A DNA stretch of 29,835 nt, from NCBI GenBank assembly GCA_964383325.1, contig CAYLGY010000028.1, positions 1 to 29,835 of the forward strand. The letters are read 5' to 3'. Under the pieces are notes generated by a model. That model had not been told where the DNA came from. It saw only the letters and a program-made list of their open reading frames with translations, and searched no databases. How positions within the stretch are numbered: the stretch's first letter is position 1; every line of letters begins with the position of its first letter. This DNA comes from CAYLGY01 sp964383325 (GTDB taxonomy: Bacteria; Pseudomonadota; Alphaproteobacteria; Rhizobiales; Rhizobiaceae). The position numbers were made by a program, and so were the translations under genes. This document shows, in pieces, positions 1 to 8,027 of the stretch.

Positions 1-1406
1 GCGTGCCCTTGCGGCGCGATGGCCGGATCTACAATGCGCTGGCCCTGCTGGATGCTGGCTACGTGCAAACCGAGCGCTACAAGGTCGATCTGCCCAATTA
101 TGGCGAGTTTGACGAAAAGCGCGTCTTCGAGCCCGGTCCCGTTCCCGGTCCGGTGAATTTCCGGGGCATCCGGATCGGCCTGCCGATCTGCGAGGATCTG
201 TGGGGGGATCTCGGCATCTGCGAGACACTTGCCGAAAGTGGTGCCGAATTGCTGCTGGTCGCCAATGGTTCGCCCTACCACCGGGGCAAGGCCGATCTTC
301 GCCAGCAAATCGTCATCCGCCAGATCGTCGAGAACGGCCTGCCGATCCTCTATGCCAATCAGGTCGGCGGGCAGGACGAGCTGGTGTTCGACGGCGGCTC
401 CTTCGCGCTGCATGCCGATTGCTCGCTGGCCTTCCAGCTGCCCCAGTTCGAGGAAGTAGTGGTCACCACGAGCTGGCAGCGCGACGGCGACAGCTGGCGC
501 TGCGCCGGCGGTCCGGTGGAGACGCCCTGCGATCCGGTCGAGGCCGATTATCTCGCCTGCATGCACGGTCTGCGTGACTATGTCGACAAGAACGGCTTCG
601 GCGATGTCGTGCTGGGCCTGTCCGGCGGCATCGATTCGGCGATCTGTGCAGCCCTCGCGGTCGATGCGATCGGCAAGGAACGTGTGCGCGCCGTGATGCT
701 GCCCTATCGCTACACGGCGAGCGAATCGCTGGAGGACGCCGCCGCCTGCGCCGAGGCGCTGGGCTGCCGCTACGAGACCCTGGCAATCGAGCCGGCGGTG
801 GAGGGCTTTACCCGGGCACTGGCCGACATTTTCGCCGGCACGAATGAGGACGTGACCGAGGAGAACCTGCAAAGCCGGGTCCGCGGCACGATCCTGATGG
901 CAATTTCGAACAAGTTCGGCCCGATGGTGGTGACAACCGGCAACAAGTCGGAAATGTCAGTTGGCTATGCGACCCTCTATGGCGACATGAATGGCGGCTT
1001 CAATCCAATCAAGGACCTCTACAAGACGCAGGTCTACGCCCTGTCGCGCTGGCGCAATGGCCATCTGCCGCGCGGTGCGCTCGGGCCGGCAGGGGAGGTC
1101 ATCCCCGCCCGCATCATCGACAAGCCGCCTTCCGCCGAATTGCGGCCGGGCCAGACGGACCAGGACTCGCTGCCGCCCTATGAGGTGCTTGACGACATCC
1201 TGCAATGCCTGATCGAGGAGGAACTCGGCGTCGACGATATCGTCGCCCGCGGTCATGACCGGGAACTGGTGCACCGCATCGAGCACCTGCTCTACATTGC
1301 CGAGTACAAGCGTCGCCAGTCGGCGCCTGGCGTGAAGATTTCCCGAAAGAATTTCGGACGCGACCGGAGATATCCGATCACGAACCGGTTCAGGGATCGG
1401 GGTTAG
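1..1406 (+). CDS. nadE: Glutamine-dependent NAD+ synthetase, 5' end outside window
   Basis: Makes NAD+ from deamido-NAD+, ATP and glutamine in the cytoplasm, the last step of NAD synthesis. Two domains are visible. The N-terminal part is a nitrilase-like glutaminase with the KVDLPNYGEFDE lysine region and the catalytic cysteine in GLPICEDLW. The C-terminal part is an ATP-pyrophosphatase synthetase with the SGGIDS P-loop and the TTGNKSE and DKPPSAELRP motifs. About 467 residues are visible, against roughly 550 for the two-domain family, so about 90 N-terminal residues, including the glutaminase glutamate, lie upstream. A GTG at position 3 is in frame but is internal, not the true start. The gene ends at TAG 1404-1406, directly before a palindromic repeat array that may act in transcript termination. 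Identification is firm. Confidence 0.95.
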   Translation, partial: VPLRRDGRIYNALALLDAGYVQTERYKVDLPNYGEFDEKRVFEPGPVPGPVNFRGIRIGLPICEDLWGDLGICETLAESGAELLLVANGSPYHRGKADLRQQIVIRQIVENGLPILYANQVGGQDELVFDGGSFALHADCSLAFQLPQFEEVVVTTSWQRDGDSWRCAGGPVETPCDPVEADYLACMHGLRDYVDKNGFGDVVLGLSGGIDSAICAALAVDAIGKERVRAVMLPYRYTASESLEDAAACAEALGCRYETLAIEPAVEGFTRALADIFAGTNEDVTEENLQSRVRGTILMAISNKFGPMVVTTGNKSEMSVGYATLYGDMNGGFNPIKDLYKTQVYALSRWRNGHLPRGALGPAGEVIPARIIDKPPSAELRPGQTDQDSLPPYEVLDDILQCLIEEELGVDDIVARGHDRELVHRIEHLLYIAEYKRRQSAPGVKISRKNFGRDRRYPITNRFRDRG

Positions 1407-1407
1407 C

Positions 1408-1580
1408 GCATGATCCCGGAAAGTGGACCCCGCTTTCCGGATCAGATCATGCGCCAGCGAGGAAGCCAGATCTACGGAAAGTGGACCCCGCTTTCCGGAT
1501 CAGATCATGCGCCAGCGAGGAAGCCAGATCTACGGAAAGTGGACCCCGCTTTCGGGAAGAAGATCATGCGCCCGGTGCGG
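1408..1580. repeat. 58-bp tandem repeat of a palindromic intergenic element
   Basis: Two full direct copies (1418-1475 and 1476-1533) match exactly at a 58-bp period. A third partial copy from 1534 diverges after about 20 bp but regains the GATCATGCGCC end. Each unit has nested inverted arms: GCATGATC (1408-1415) pairs with GATCATGC (1445-1452), and CCGGAAAG (1416-1423) pairs with CTTTCCGG (1433-1440). The layout resembles the short palindromic intergenic elements common in Rhizobiales genomes. It lies between the nadE stop and the 3' end of the convergent hydrolase, so RNA from either side could fold into hairpins. Short open frames across it come from the repeat itself and are not genes. 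Confidence 0.9.
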
Positions 1581-1588
1581 GTTCGGAT

Positions 1589-2506
1589 TCAGTCTTGCCG
1601 GAGCATCCAGTTGAGGACCTGCCGCCAGTCGGTCATCCGGATTGGCGTTCCATGCGTGCCGGTCTCGAACCGGTGCAGCAAGACCGGATAGCCGGGACTG
1701 CGCGCATCGAACTGACGGAAGAACTCCTCCGTTGCGGCTATCGGATACACACGGTCGCCCGAACCGTGACCGAGATAGAACGGAACGCGCGTCCGGTAGG
1801 CTGCCGACCTGAAAATCTTGCTGTCTGGTGGGGCGCCGAAGAGCAGGAACCCCCGGATGAAGCCGGCAAGTTCGGGGTCTGCCGCGAGCCGGTAGCAGAT
1901 TGCCGCGCCCATTGAGCCGCAGGCGACAAAGACGGGCGCTGACGGCGCAAGGTCGTGATATTGACGCAGGATCGAGGCGACGCTTGCCACCCCCGCGACA
2001 TCGAAGCCCGGAATGTCAGGCGACAGGTACAGGCCGCCATTCTGCGCCATCAAATTCTTGATGCGATTGAAATTGCCGCCGAAGCTGTAATCATTGACGC
2101 CCTGATCGCGATTGCCACCCCTGCCATGGACATAGAGCGTGATCAGGGTCGGAGCCTGAAGGTTTCCGACGGCGTGCCAGCGCAGGTCGCCGGCGGCGAT
2201 TTCCTTCTGCACGCGCCGCACCTTCAGCGAGACATATGCGCCATGGGCGCGCCGTTCTGGTATCTCGTCCCGGCCGTTGATGTCGCGGCGTTCATTGTAA
2301 TCGACGACCAGATAGCGGCCATCCATCGCCTCGGCGAGGATCGCCGGATAGGCGAAGAGACGATCCTTGTGCGGTTTCAGTTCGAGCGCTTGGGCCGCAA
2401 CCGGCAAGAGCAGGCACAGAGCCAGGGCCGGAACCCGGAGCCCGGCCAGGATATTTGCGGCGAGCCGGCGCCCGCCGCAATTTGTGCGTGCCTCACAAGG
2501 GAATAT
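1589..2506 (-). CDS. Secreted alpha/beta-hydrolase fold protein, start codon unclear
   Basis: An exported alpha/beta hydrolase; substrate unknown. The product has a hydrophobic signal segment ending in PVAAQA, a strand followed by YVHGRGGN (oxyanion region), a nucleophile elbow CGSMG, an acid candidate in GHGSGDRVYP and a histidine candidate in ETGTHGTP. It begins against the end of pccB on the same strand. Between the TTG at 2608 and the signal-peptide core there is no in-frame ATG, GTG or TTG. I place the start at ATA 2506-2504 because a GGAGGA lies 9 nt upstream inside the pccB end. CTG at 2449 gives a tidier signal peptide. TTG at 2608 or ATG at 2656 would require a long, implausible N-terminus overlapping pccB. 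The fold and frame are solid; the start is not. Confidence 0.75.
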   Translation of the reverse strand: MFPCEARTNCGGRRLAANILAGLRVPALALCLLLPVAAQALELKPHKDRLFAYPAILAEAMDGRYLVVDYNERRDINGRDEIPERRAHGAYVSLKVRRVQKEIAAGDLRWHAVGNLQAPTLITLYVHGRGGNRDQGVNDYSFGGNFNRIKNLMAQNGGLYLSPDIPGFDVAGVASVASILRQYHDLAPSAPVFVACGSMGAAICYRLAADPELAGFIRGFLLFGAPPDSKIFRSAAYRTRVPFYLGHGSGDRVYPIAATEEFFRQFDARSPGYPVLLHRFETGTHGTPIRMTDWRQVLNWMLRQD

Positions 2507-4025
2507 TGTCGTGTTTCCTCCAGGGATTCTCCAGCGACTTGTTGCGCAGCATCCGCAAAGCGCGGGCGATGCGCGGCCGGGTGGAATGCGGCATGATGAC
2601 CTCGTCAATATACCCGCGCTCGGCGGCGACGAAGGGAGACAGGAAACGCTCCTCATACATGCGCGTGTGATCGGCGATCTTCTCCGGATTGCCCAGATCC
2701 TTGCGAAAGATGATCTCGACCGCGCCCTTGGCGCCCATCACCGCGATCTGCGCGGTCGGCCAGGCATAGTTGATATCGCCGCGCAGATGCTTGGACGCCA
2801 TGACATCATAGGCGCCGCCAAACGCCTTGCGGGTAATCAGCGTCACCTTCGGGACGGTTGCCTCGCCATAGGCAAAGAGCAGCTTGGCGCCATGCTTGAT
2901 CAGCCCGCCATATTCCTGCGCGGTGCCCGGCAGGAAGCCAGGGACGTCCACGAAGGTCACGATGGGAATATTGAAGCAGTCGCAGAAGCGCACGAAGCGG
3001 GCCGCCTTGCGCGAGGCATCCGAATCGAGCACTCCGGCGAGGACCATGGGCTGATTGGCGACAAATCCCGTGGTCCGACCTTCGATCCGGCCGAATCCGA
3101 TGACGATATTGCGGGCGAAATCCTCCTGGATTTCCAGGAAATCGCCTTCATCGACGGTTTTGAGGATCAATTCGCGAATATCATAAGGCTTGTTGGCATT
3201 GTCCGGAATGAGCCGGTCGAGCGAGAGGTCGGGTTCGTCGATCGGCTGGTAGCACTCGATCTGCGGAAGCGGTCCGGTATTCGAGCTTGGCAGGAAATCG
3301 ATCAGCCGGCGCATCTGCAGCAGCGCCTCGACATCATTGTCATAGGCGCCGTCGGCGATGGAGGAGCGCGTCGTATGGATCGTGGCCCCGCCAAGCTGCT
3401 CCGCGGTCACCGTCTCGTTGGTGACGGTCTTCACCACATCCGGCCCGGTAACGAACATGTAGGAAGTGTCACGCACCATGAAGATGAAATCCGTCATCGC
3501 GGGCGAATAGACGTCACCGCCGGCGCACGGGCCCATGATGACGGAAATCTGCGGGATGACGCCGGAGGCGAGCACATTGCGCTGGAACACCTCGGCATAT
3601 CCGCCGAGCGCCGCCACGCCTTCCTGGATCCGCGCCCCGCCGGCATCGTAGAGGCCGATGATCGGCGCGCGATTGCGCAGCGCCATGTCCTGGACCTTCA
3701 TGATCTTCTGGGCGTGGGTCTCGGAAAGCGAGCCGCCGAAGACGGTGAAATCCTTGGCGAATACATAGACCACGCGGCCATTGACAGTGCCCCAGCCGGT
3801 AACGACGCCATCGCCGGCAATGCGCGTGTCGGCCATGCCGAAATCCGTCGACCTGTGCTCGACGAACATGTCGAACTCCTCGAAGGAGCCGGCATCGAGA
3901 AACACGGCGATGCGCTCGCGCGCCGTAAGCTTGCCGCGCGCATGCTGGGCATCGATCCGCGCCTGCCCGCCGCCGAGCCTTGCCGTCCGGCGCCTGCGAT
4001 CCAGTTCTTCCAGCACGTCCTTCAT
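2493..4025 (-). CDS. pccB: Propionyl-CoA carboxylase beta chain (carboxyltransferase)
   Basis: Carboxyltransferase subunit of a biotin-dependent acyl-CoA carboxylase. It moves the carboxyl group from carboxybiotin to propionyl-CoA, giving methylmalonyl-CoA. The 510-residue product has full family length and both crotonase-like halves. Visible motifs include GARIQEGVAALGGYAEVF and GPCAGGDVYSPA in the N-half, and DVPGFLPGTAQEYGG and RKAFGGAYDVM in the C-half. The sequence is much closer to propionyl-CoA than to acetyl-CoA carboxylase (AccD) proteins. ATG at 4025 follows a GGGG-rich stretch. The biotin-bearing alpha chain is not in the window. The neighbouring gloA is 88 nt upstream on the same strand, and the downstream hydrolase begins over its 3' end. 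Confidence 0.93.
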   Translation of the reverse strand: MKDVLEELDRRRRTARLGGGQARIDAQHARGKLTARERIAVFLDAGSFEEFDMFVEHRSTDFGMADTRIAGDGVVTGWGTVNGRVVYVFAKDFTVFGGSLSETHAQKIMKVQDMALRNRAPIIGLYDAGGARIQEGVAALGGYAEVFQRNVLASGVIPQISVIMGPCAGGDVYSPAMTDFIFMVRDTSYMFVTGPDVVKTVTNETVTAEQLGGATIHTTRSSIADGAYDNDVEALLQMRRLIDFLPSSNTGPLPQIECYQPIDEPDLSLDRLIPDNANKPYDIRELILKTVDEGDFLEIQEDFARNIVIGFGRIEGRTTGFVANQPMVLAGVLDSDASRKAARFVRFCDCFNIPIVTFVDVPGFLPGTAQEYGGLIKHGAKLLFAYGEATVPKVTLITRKAFGGAYDVMASKHLRGDINYAWPTAQIAVMGAKGAVEIIFRKDLGNPEKIADHTRMYEERFLSPFVAAERGYIDEVIMPHSTRPRIARALRMLRNKSLENPWRKHDNIPL

Positions 4026-4113
4026 TTCACCCCCAACGGTTCGTTCGAATTTGCGTCCAGATAGCAGCCGCGGGCGCAGCGGGAAAGCCTGTCACGCCGC
4101 ATTGTCCGCAATC

Positions 4114-4554
4114 CTACCAGCTTCCGGTATTCGGCATGGATTTCCATGGTTCCGCCGGAGGCAGGGCCTCGCCGCGCTGCAACAGTTCGATCGAGATCCC
4201 GTCCGGAGATTTCACGAAGGCCATGCGGCCATCGCGCGGCGGCCGGTTGATGGTGACGCCGGCGTCCATCAGCCGCTGACAGAAATCGTAGATATTCTCG
4301 ACCTCATAGGCGAGATGACCGAAATTGCGGCCGGAATCATAGGCTTCCGGATCCCAGTTGAAGGTGAGCTCCAACTCTGGCGCCCGGCGCTGCCGCGCAG
4401 CCGCCGCATCTTCCGGGGCGGCAAGGAAGATCAGCGTGAAGCGACCGGCCTCGTTGTCGACTCGCCGGATCTCCGTGAGACCGAGCTTGCCGCACCAGAA
4501 ATCCAGCGCTTCCTCCACATTCCCTATGCGGATCATGCTGTGCAGATAACGCAT
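4114..4554 (-). CDS. gloA: Lactoylglutathione lyase (glyoxalase I), VOC superfamily
   Basis: Converts the methylglyoxal-glutathione hemithioacetal to S-lactoylglutathione, a cytoplasmic detoxification step. The 146-residue product has the four metal-ligand positions of bacterial GloA: H5 in YLHSM, E62 in ELEL, H80 in FGHLAYEV and E123 in ISIELL. The start at 4554 is chosen because AGGAGG lies 9 nt upstream and MRYLHSM matches the family N-terminus; a longer frame to 4611 lacks this support. Methylmalonyl-CoA epimerase is also a VOC protein and would suit the pccB neighbour, but the ELTFNWDP and GHLAYEVEN segments fit glyoxalase I better. It may be co-transcribed with pccB. Confidence 0.85.
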   Translation of the reverse strand: MRYLHSMIRIGNVEEALDFWCGKLGLTEIRRVDNEAGRFTLIFLAAPEDAAAARQRRAPELELTFNWDPEAYDSGRNFGHLAYEVENIYDFCQRLMDAGVTINRPPRDGRMAFVKSPDGISIELLQRGEALPPAEPWKSMPNTGSW

Positions 4555-4681
4555 TTCGGGGATCCTCCTTCTTGCATTTCCAGTCAGCCCCGACGGAGAA
4601 CGCATCCGCACGCAATTCTGTCAAGTGATGCAAATTTGCGTCAGTTAGAGCTTGTTAATAGATTGCCGCATGTCTGCACTG

Positions 4682-4709
4682 CTGACAGAACGAATCAAGA
4701 TGCTATCCT
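4682..4709 (+). promoter_or_regulatory. Candidate promoter of the cold-shock gene
   Basis: CTGACA (4682-4687) and TATCCT (4704-4709) are separated by 16 nt, like a housekeeping sigma promoter. The position would give a short leader of about 40 nt before the ATG at 4756. The 201-nt region between the divergent gloA and cold-shock genes has no other strong signal I can defend. Confidence 0.3.
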
Positions 4710-4755
4710 GTAATGCCAGAATCGGTGGCGGCAACAAGACAGAGGGTGCGTACGG

Positions 4756-5349
4756 ATGGAAGAGAAAGCCATCCTTGGGGGAGGGGAAATCCATCGGCGG
4801 CAAGGCCTCGACACGCAAAGGGATGAGCTGGCAGCGCCGCTGGAAGTTTCGGGTACCATCAAGTGGTTCGACGTGTCGAAGGGCTACGGCTTCGTTCTGC
4901 CGGACGAATCAGGCATTGGCGACATCCTGCTGCATGTGACCTGCCTGCGTCAGGACGGCTATCAGAACGCGCTTGAGGGCGCTCGGGTCGTCTGTCTTGC
5001 CCGCAAGGGCGAACGCGGCTTCCAGGCCATGAAGGTGCTTTCCATGGACCTGACGCCGTCGACGCAGCCCTGGGAAGGCGGCGGCGGGCGGACCCATTTC
5101 GCGGTCAAGCCTGAAAGCGGGCTGGAACGGGCGCTGGTCAAATGGTTCAACCGGACACGCGGCTTCGGCTTCCTTACCCGCGGCGAGGGGACGGAGGACA
5201 TCTTCGTCCATATGGAGACGCTGCGCCGCTTCGGGGTAACCGAATTGCGGCCGGGACAGGTGGTGTTGGTACGCTACGGTCGCGGCGACAAGGGCCTGAT
5301 GGCCGCGGAAGTGCATCCGGATGTAGGCACAGTGCCGGCATCGCACTGA
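4756..5349 (+). CDS. Two-domain cold-shock protein
   Basis: A nucleic-acid-binding protein, probably an RNA chaperone or transcription antiterminator. It has two cold-shock domains. Domain 1 spans about residues 29-98, with RNP1 KGYGFV and RNP2 DILLHV; domain 2 spans about 123-190, with RNP1 RGFGFL and RNP2 DIFVHM. A glycine-rich linker joins them. The 197-residue length matches the double-CSD proteins of alphaproteobacteria rather than the 70-residue E. coli CspA type. The start at 4756 is preceded by GAGGG at 9 nt. The DUF192 gene follows after 14 nt, so the two are probably one transcript. Family assignment is firm; the exact role is inferred. Confidence 0.92.
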   Translation: MEEKAILGGGEIHRRQGLDTQRDELAAPLEVSGTIKWFDVSKGYGFVLPDESGIGDILLHVTCLRQDGYQNALEGARVVCLARKGERGFQAMKVLSMDLTPSTQPWEGGGGRTHFAVKPESGLERALVKWFNRTRGFGFLTRGEGTEDIFVHMETLRRFGVTELRPGQVVLVRYGRGDKGLMAAEVHPDVGTVPASH

Positions 5350-5363
5350 AAGCGGAACGAGTC

Positions 5364-5882
5364 ATGGTCGCGCCCCCCAAGGCAGATGCGATTGCAGGGC
5401 GGGGCTTCCGGCTGGCCGCGTACGCGCTCATGTTCCTGCTTCTGGGCGCATTGCCGACGCCGGCGCAACAGCGGCCTTTCGAGCATGAATTGCATCCGGA
5501 ACCCCTTGTCGTTGAAACCGCCACCGGCATTCATCACATCACGGTCGAGATCGCCGACGATCCCGGCGAGCGCTCGCAGGGGCTGATGTTCCGGCAGGAC
5601 CTGGCGCCGGACCGTGGGCTGCTGTTCGTTTTCGAGGGTACGGGCCGGCAATCCTTCTGGATGAAGAACACGCCCCTGCCGCTCGATCTGCTCTTCATTG
5701 CCGAGAATGGCCGCGTGGCGGCGATCCGCCAGGCCGAACCCTATTCGACCGAGTCGATCTCGCCGCCCAATCCGGTACGCTTCGTGCTCGAACTCAATCG
5801 TGGCCAGGCAGCGGCGCTGGGCATCCGCATCGGCACCCGTCTGCGGCATCCGGTCATCGATGGAATTGCCGGGCGGCAATGA
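5364..5882 (+). CDS. DUF192 family secreted protein
   Basis: A 172-residue exported protein of the DUF192 (COG1430) family; biochemical function unknown. The N-terminus has a positively charged start, a hydrophobic stretch (AAYALMFLLLGALP) and a likely cleavage after TPAQQ. The mature part carries the family motifs RSQGLMFRQ, GLLFVFE, SFWMKNT and PLDLLFI. The ATG at 5364 is 14 nt after the cold-shock stop; a longer frame from 5142 overlaps the cold-shock gene and is artefactual. From memory, the pairing of a cold-shock gene with DUF192 recurs in alphaproteobacteria, which suggests co-transcription but not a shared function. Confidence 0.85.
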   Translation: MVAPPKADAIAGRGFRLAAYALMFLLLGALPTPAQQRPFEHELHPEPLVVETATGIHHITVEIADDPGERSQGLMFRQDLAPDRGLLFVFEGTGRQSFWMKNTPLPLDLLFIAENGRVAAIRQAEPYSTESISPPNPVRFVLELNRGQAAALGIRIGTRLRHPVIDGIAGRQ

Positions 5883-5929
5883 TATGCTGCGCCTGAAGCG
5901 GGCCGCGTGCCCCCAATGGAGGAATGAAC

Positions 5930-6340
5930 ATGTACAATGCGATCCTGGTTCCCATCCATCTCAGCCACAAGGAGCGCTTTCGCCCGATGCTGGATGTCGC
6001 CAGAAGGGTGGCCGGAGAGAAGGCGAGGATCATTCTCCTGACCGTGGTCGAGGAGGTGCCCGCCTACATCATGTCGCAGCTTCCGGCGGAAACCGCGACG
6101 AAATCGCTGGAATTCGCCACGGAAGAGCTGAAATCGGTCGCGAAGCAATTCGATCTCCAGGCAGAGATCACCGTGCGCTCCGGCAATGCAGCGCGGTCGA
6201 TCCTCACAGTCGCCGAGGAAAAGGGCGTCGACCTGATCGTCATCGCTTCTCACCAGCCCGGCTGGGAAGATTACCTGATCGGTTCGACCGCAGCGCGGGT
6301 CGTGCGCCATGCCGAATGCTCGGTGCATGTAATCAGGTAG
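5930..6340 (+). CDS. Universal stress protein (UspA family)
   Basis: A single-domain, 136-residue cytoplasmic universal stress protein. It starts with the usual strand MYNAILVPIHL and ends with the nucleotide-loop region IGSTAARVVRHAECSVHVIR. The loop reads SHQPGWEDYLIGST, close to the UspF/UspG type, so ATP binding is plausible but not certain. Start choice: the ATG at 5930 lies 7 nt after GGAGG, while the ATG at 5924 is only 1 nt from it. It lies 47 nt downstream of the DUF192 gene on the same strand and may share its transcript. The function is a general stress response role inferred from family. Confidence 0.9.
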   Translation: MYNAILVPIHLSHKERFRPMLDVARRVAGEKARIILLTVVEEVPAYIMSQLPAETATKSLEFATEELKSVAKQFDLQAEITVRSGNAARSILTVAEEKGVDLIVIASHQPGWEDYLIGSTAARVVRHAECSVHVIR

Positions 6341-6343
6341 TTC

Positions 6344-6387
6344 GTCCGGAGCGCCGGACCGGGCTTCGGCGCACAATGCCGCCCGGT
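6344..6387. terminator. Possible shared terminator of usp and pit
   Basis: The 48-nt gap between the convergent usp and phosphate-transporter genes holds two inverted repeats. GTCCGG (6344-6349) pairs with CCGGAC (6354-6359) around an AGCG tetraloop. ACCGGGC (6358-6364) pairs with GCCCGGT (6381-6387). They share two bases, so they are alternative folds. No T-run follows on either strand, so this is a weak terminator call. Confidence 0.35.
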
Positions 6388-6388
6388 C

Positions 6389-7939
6389 TCAGAGCAGGTT
6401 CAGCACCGCGAAAACCAGCGCCGCCAGCAGGGCGGATACGGGCACGGTCACGAGCCAGGCGGCGATCACGGTCGTGAAATGCGCCCGCCGCACCAGCTTG
6501 CGCCGGATGATCTCGGCGCTCAGCTCCTTGAGATCGGTATCCGGCACCTCATTGCCATTCTCGGCGCCATTGACTTCGGCCTCGTTATTGCCCTTGCGCC
6601 CATTGGCCAGCCGCTGTTCGATATAGCGGCGCCGGCGGCGGGAATTGGCCGTGTACCATTCCCGGAAGAAGCCGACCCCGAAGATCGCCCCGACCGCGAT
6701 GTGCGTCGAGGAGACTGGCAGGCCCAGCCAGGAGGCGGCAATGACCGTGATCGCCGCCGATAGCGCCACGCAATAGGCGCGCATGGGATTGAGCCGGGTG
6801 ATCTGCGCGCCGACCATGCGCACGAGCTTGGGCCCGAACAGGAGCAGCCCCAGCGAAATGCCGATTGCACCGATCACCATGACCCAGAGCGGCAGGCCGA
6901 CTTCGGCGGAGACACCCTGGCCGGACGCGGCATGGACGATGGCGGCAACCGGCCCGACCGCATTGGCGACATCATTGGCGCCGTGGGCGAAGGACAGCAA
7001 TGCCGCAGAGAAGATCAGGGGAATATGAAACAATTGCCGCAACGACTGGTTGCGGTTCTCGAGGCCCTCCGACTGGGCCCGGATCAGGGGCCGCGTCACC
7101 AGCCAGGTCGGGATTGCCACACCGACGCCGATGACCAGCGGCAGGATGCCGTCGACATCGACGATCTTCTTCAAGCCCTTCATGACAAGATAGGTAGCGA
7201 AGGCGCCTGCCATCACGGCAATCAGCACCGGCACCCAGAGCCGCGCCGCCTCGATCTTTTCTTCCGTGTAGATCAGAAAGTGCTTGATGAAAGCGAGGAA
7301 CAGGACGGCGATCAGCGCGCCAAGCAGCGGCGAGACCACCCAGCTAGCGGCGATGCCGGCCATGACCGTCCAGTTCACGGCGGAGAATCCCGAGGCCATG
7401 ATGCCGGCGCCGACCACGCCGCCGACCACGGCATGGGTAGTCGAGACCGGCGCGCCGATCCAGGTTGCGATATTGACCCAGAGCGCGGAGGATATGAGCG
7501 CCGCCAGCATGGCCCAGATGAAGACGCTCGGGGATGCCACCGCATCCACATCGATGATGTTGCGGGAAATGGTCTGCACGACGTCGCCGCCAGCAATCAG
7601 CGCCCCGGCGCTTTCGAAAATCCCGGCAATGACCAGCGCGCCGCCCATGGTGAGCGCCTTTGCGCCCACCGCCGGCCCGACATTGTTGGCTACATCATTG
7701 GCGCCGATATTGAGCGCCATGTAACCGCCGATCGCCGCCGCAAAGATGATGATGAGGGCGCGCGGCTCGCCAGAGCTGAAGATTGCGGCGGCAACGGCGA
7801 CCAGCGCCAGAAAGATGAGTCCAAGCCCGGGAGCGACAAGGCTGCGCGCCACCGTGGTGGCGGCCAGTTCGACATGCGCGATCTTGTCGAGATCCTTGTC
7901 GAGCGTGTCCTTGCGCATGCGGGTCGGAAGGTCGGTCAT
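6389..7939 (-). CDS. Inorganic phosphate transporter, PiT family
   Basis: An inner-membrane low-affinity phosphate (metal-phosphate) symporter of about 516 residues. Both halves carry the PiT signature: GANDVANNVGPAVG near residue 79, and HGANDVANAVGP in the second half. Many hydrophobic helices are evident, and a charged cytoplasmic loop (SRRRRRYIEQRLANGRKG onward) lies before the last helices. The start at 7939 (MTDLPTRMRKD) is taken over the upstream frame to 8068, which would overlap the Nudix gene; its ribosome-binding site is weak. The gene lies 88 nt downstream of the Nudix gene on the same strand. No PhoU-like partner is next to it. PitA is the likely counterpart, though the symbol is left open. 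Confidence 0.92.
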   Translation of the reverse strand: MTDLPTRMRKDTLDKDLDKIAHVELAATTVARSLVAPGLGLIFLALVAVAAAIFSSGEPRALIIIFAAAIGGYMALNIGANDVANNVGPAVGAKALTMGGALVIAGIFESAGALIAGGDVVQTISRNIIDVDAVASPSVFIWAMLAALISSALWVNIATWIGAPVSTTHAVVGGVVGAGIMASGFSAVNWTVMAGIAASWVVSPLLGALIAVLFLAFIKHFLIYTEEKIEAARLWVPVLIAVMAGAFATYLVMKGLKKIVDVDGILPLVIGVGVAIPTWLVTRPLIRAQSEGLENRNQSLRQLFHIPLIFSAALLSFAHGANDVANAVGPVAAIVHAASGQGVSAEVGLPLWVMVIGAIGISLGLLLFGPKLVRMVGAQITRLNPMRAYCVALSAAITVIAASWLGLPVSSTHIAVGAIFGVGFFREWYTANSRRRRRYIEQRLANGRKGNNEAEVNGAENGNEVPDTDLKELSAEIIRRKLVRRAHFTTVIAAWLVTVPVSALLAALVFAVLNLL

Positions 7940-8027
7940 GCCAAAACTCGTCTTCGAGGCCGATTCCGGCAATGCGCTACAGGCCTCCCTGACAGAAAGC
8001 AACCATCCGGTGATCCGTTCCGGCGGC

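Noticed and set aside
1410..1691. Short open frames across the 58-bp repeats
   Set aside because: Peptides repeat because the DNA repeats and 58 is not a multiple of 3, so the frame changes between units; no ribosome-binding site.
2367..4064. 565-codon plus-strand frame across pccB
   Set aside because: Mirror of the pccB coding frame, no recognisable domain.
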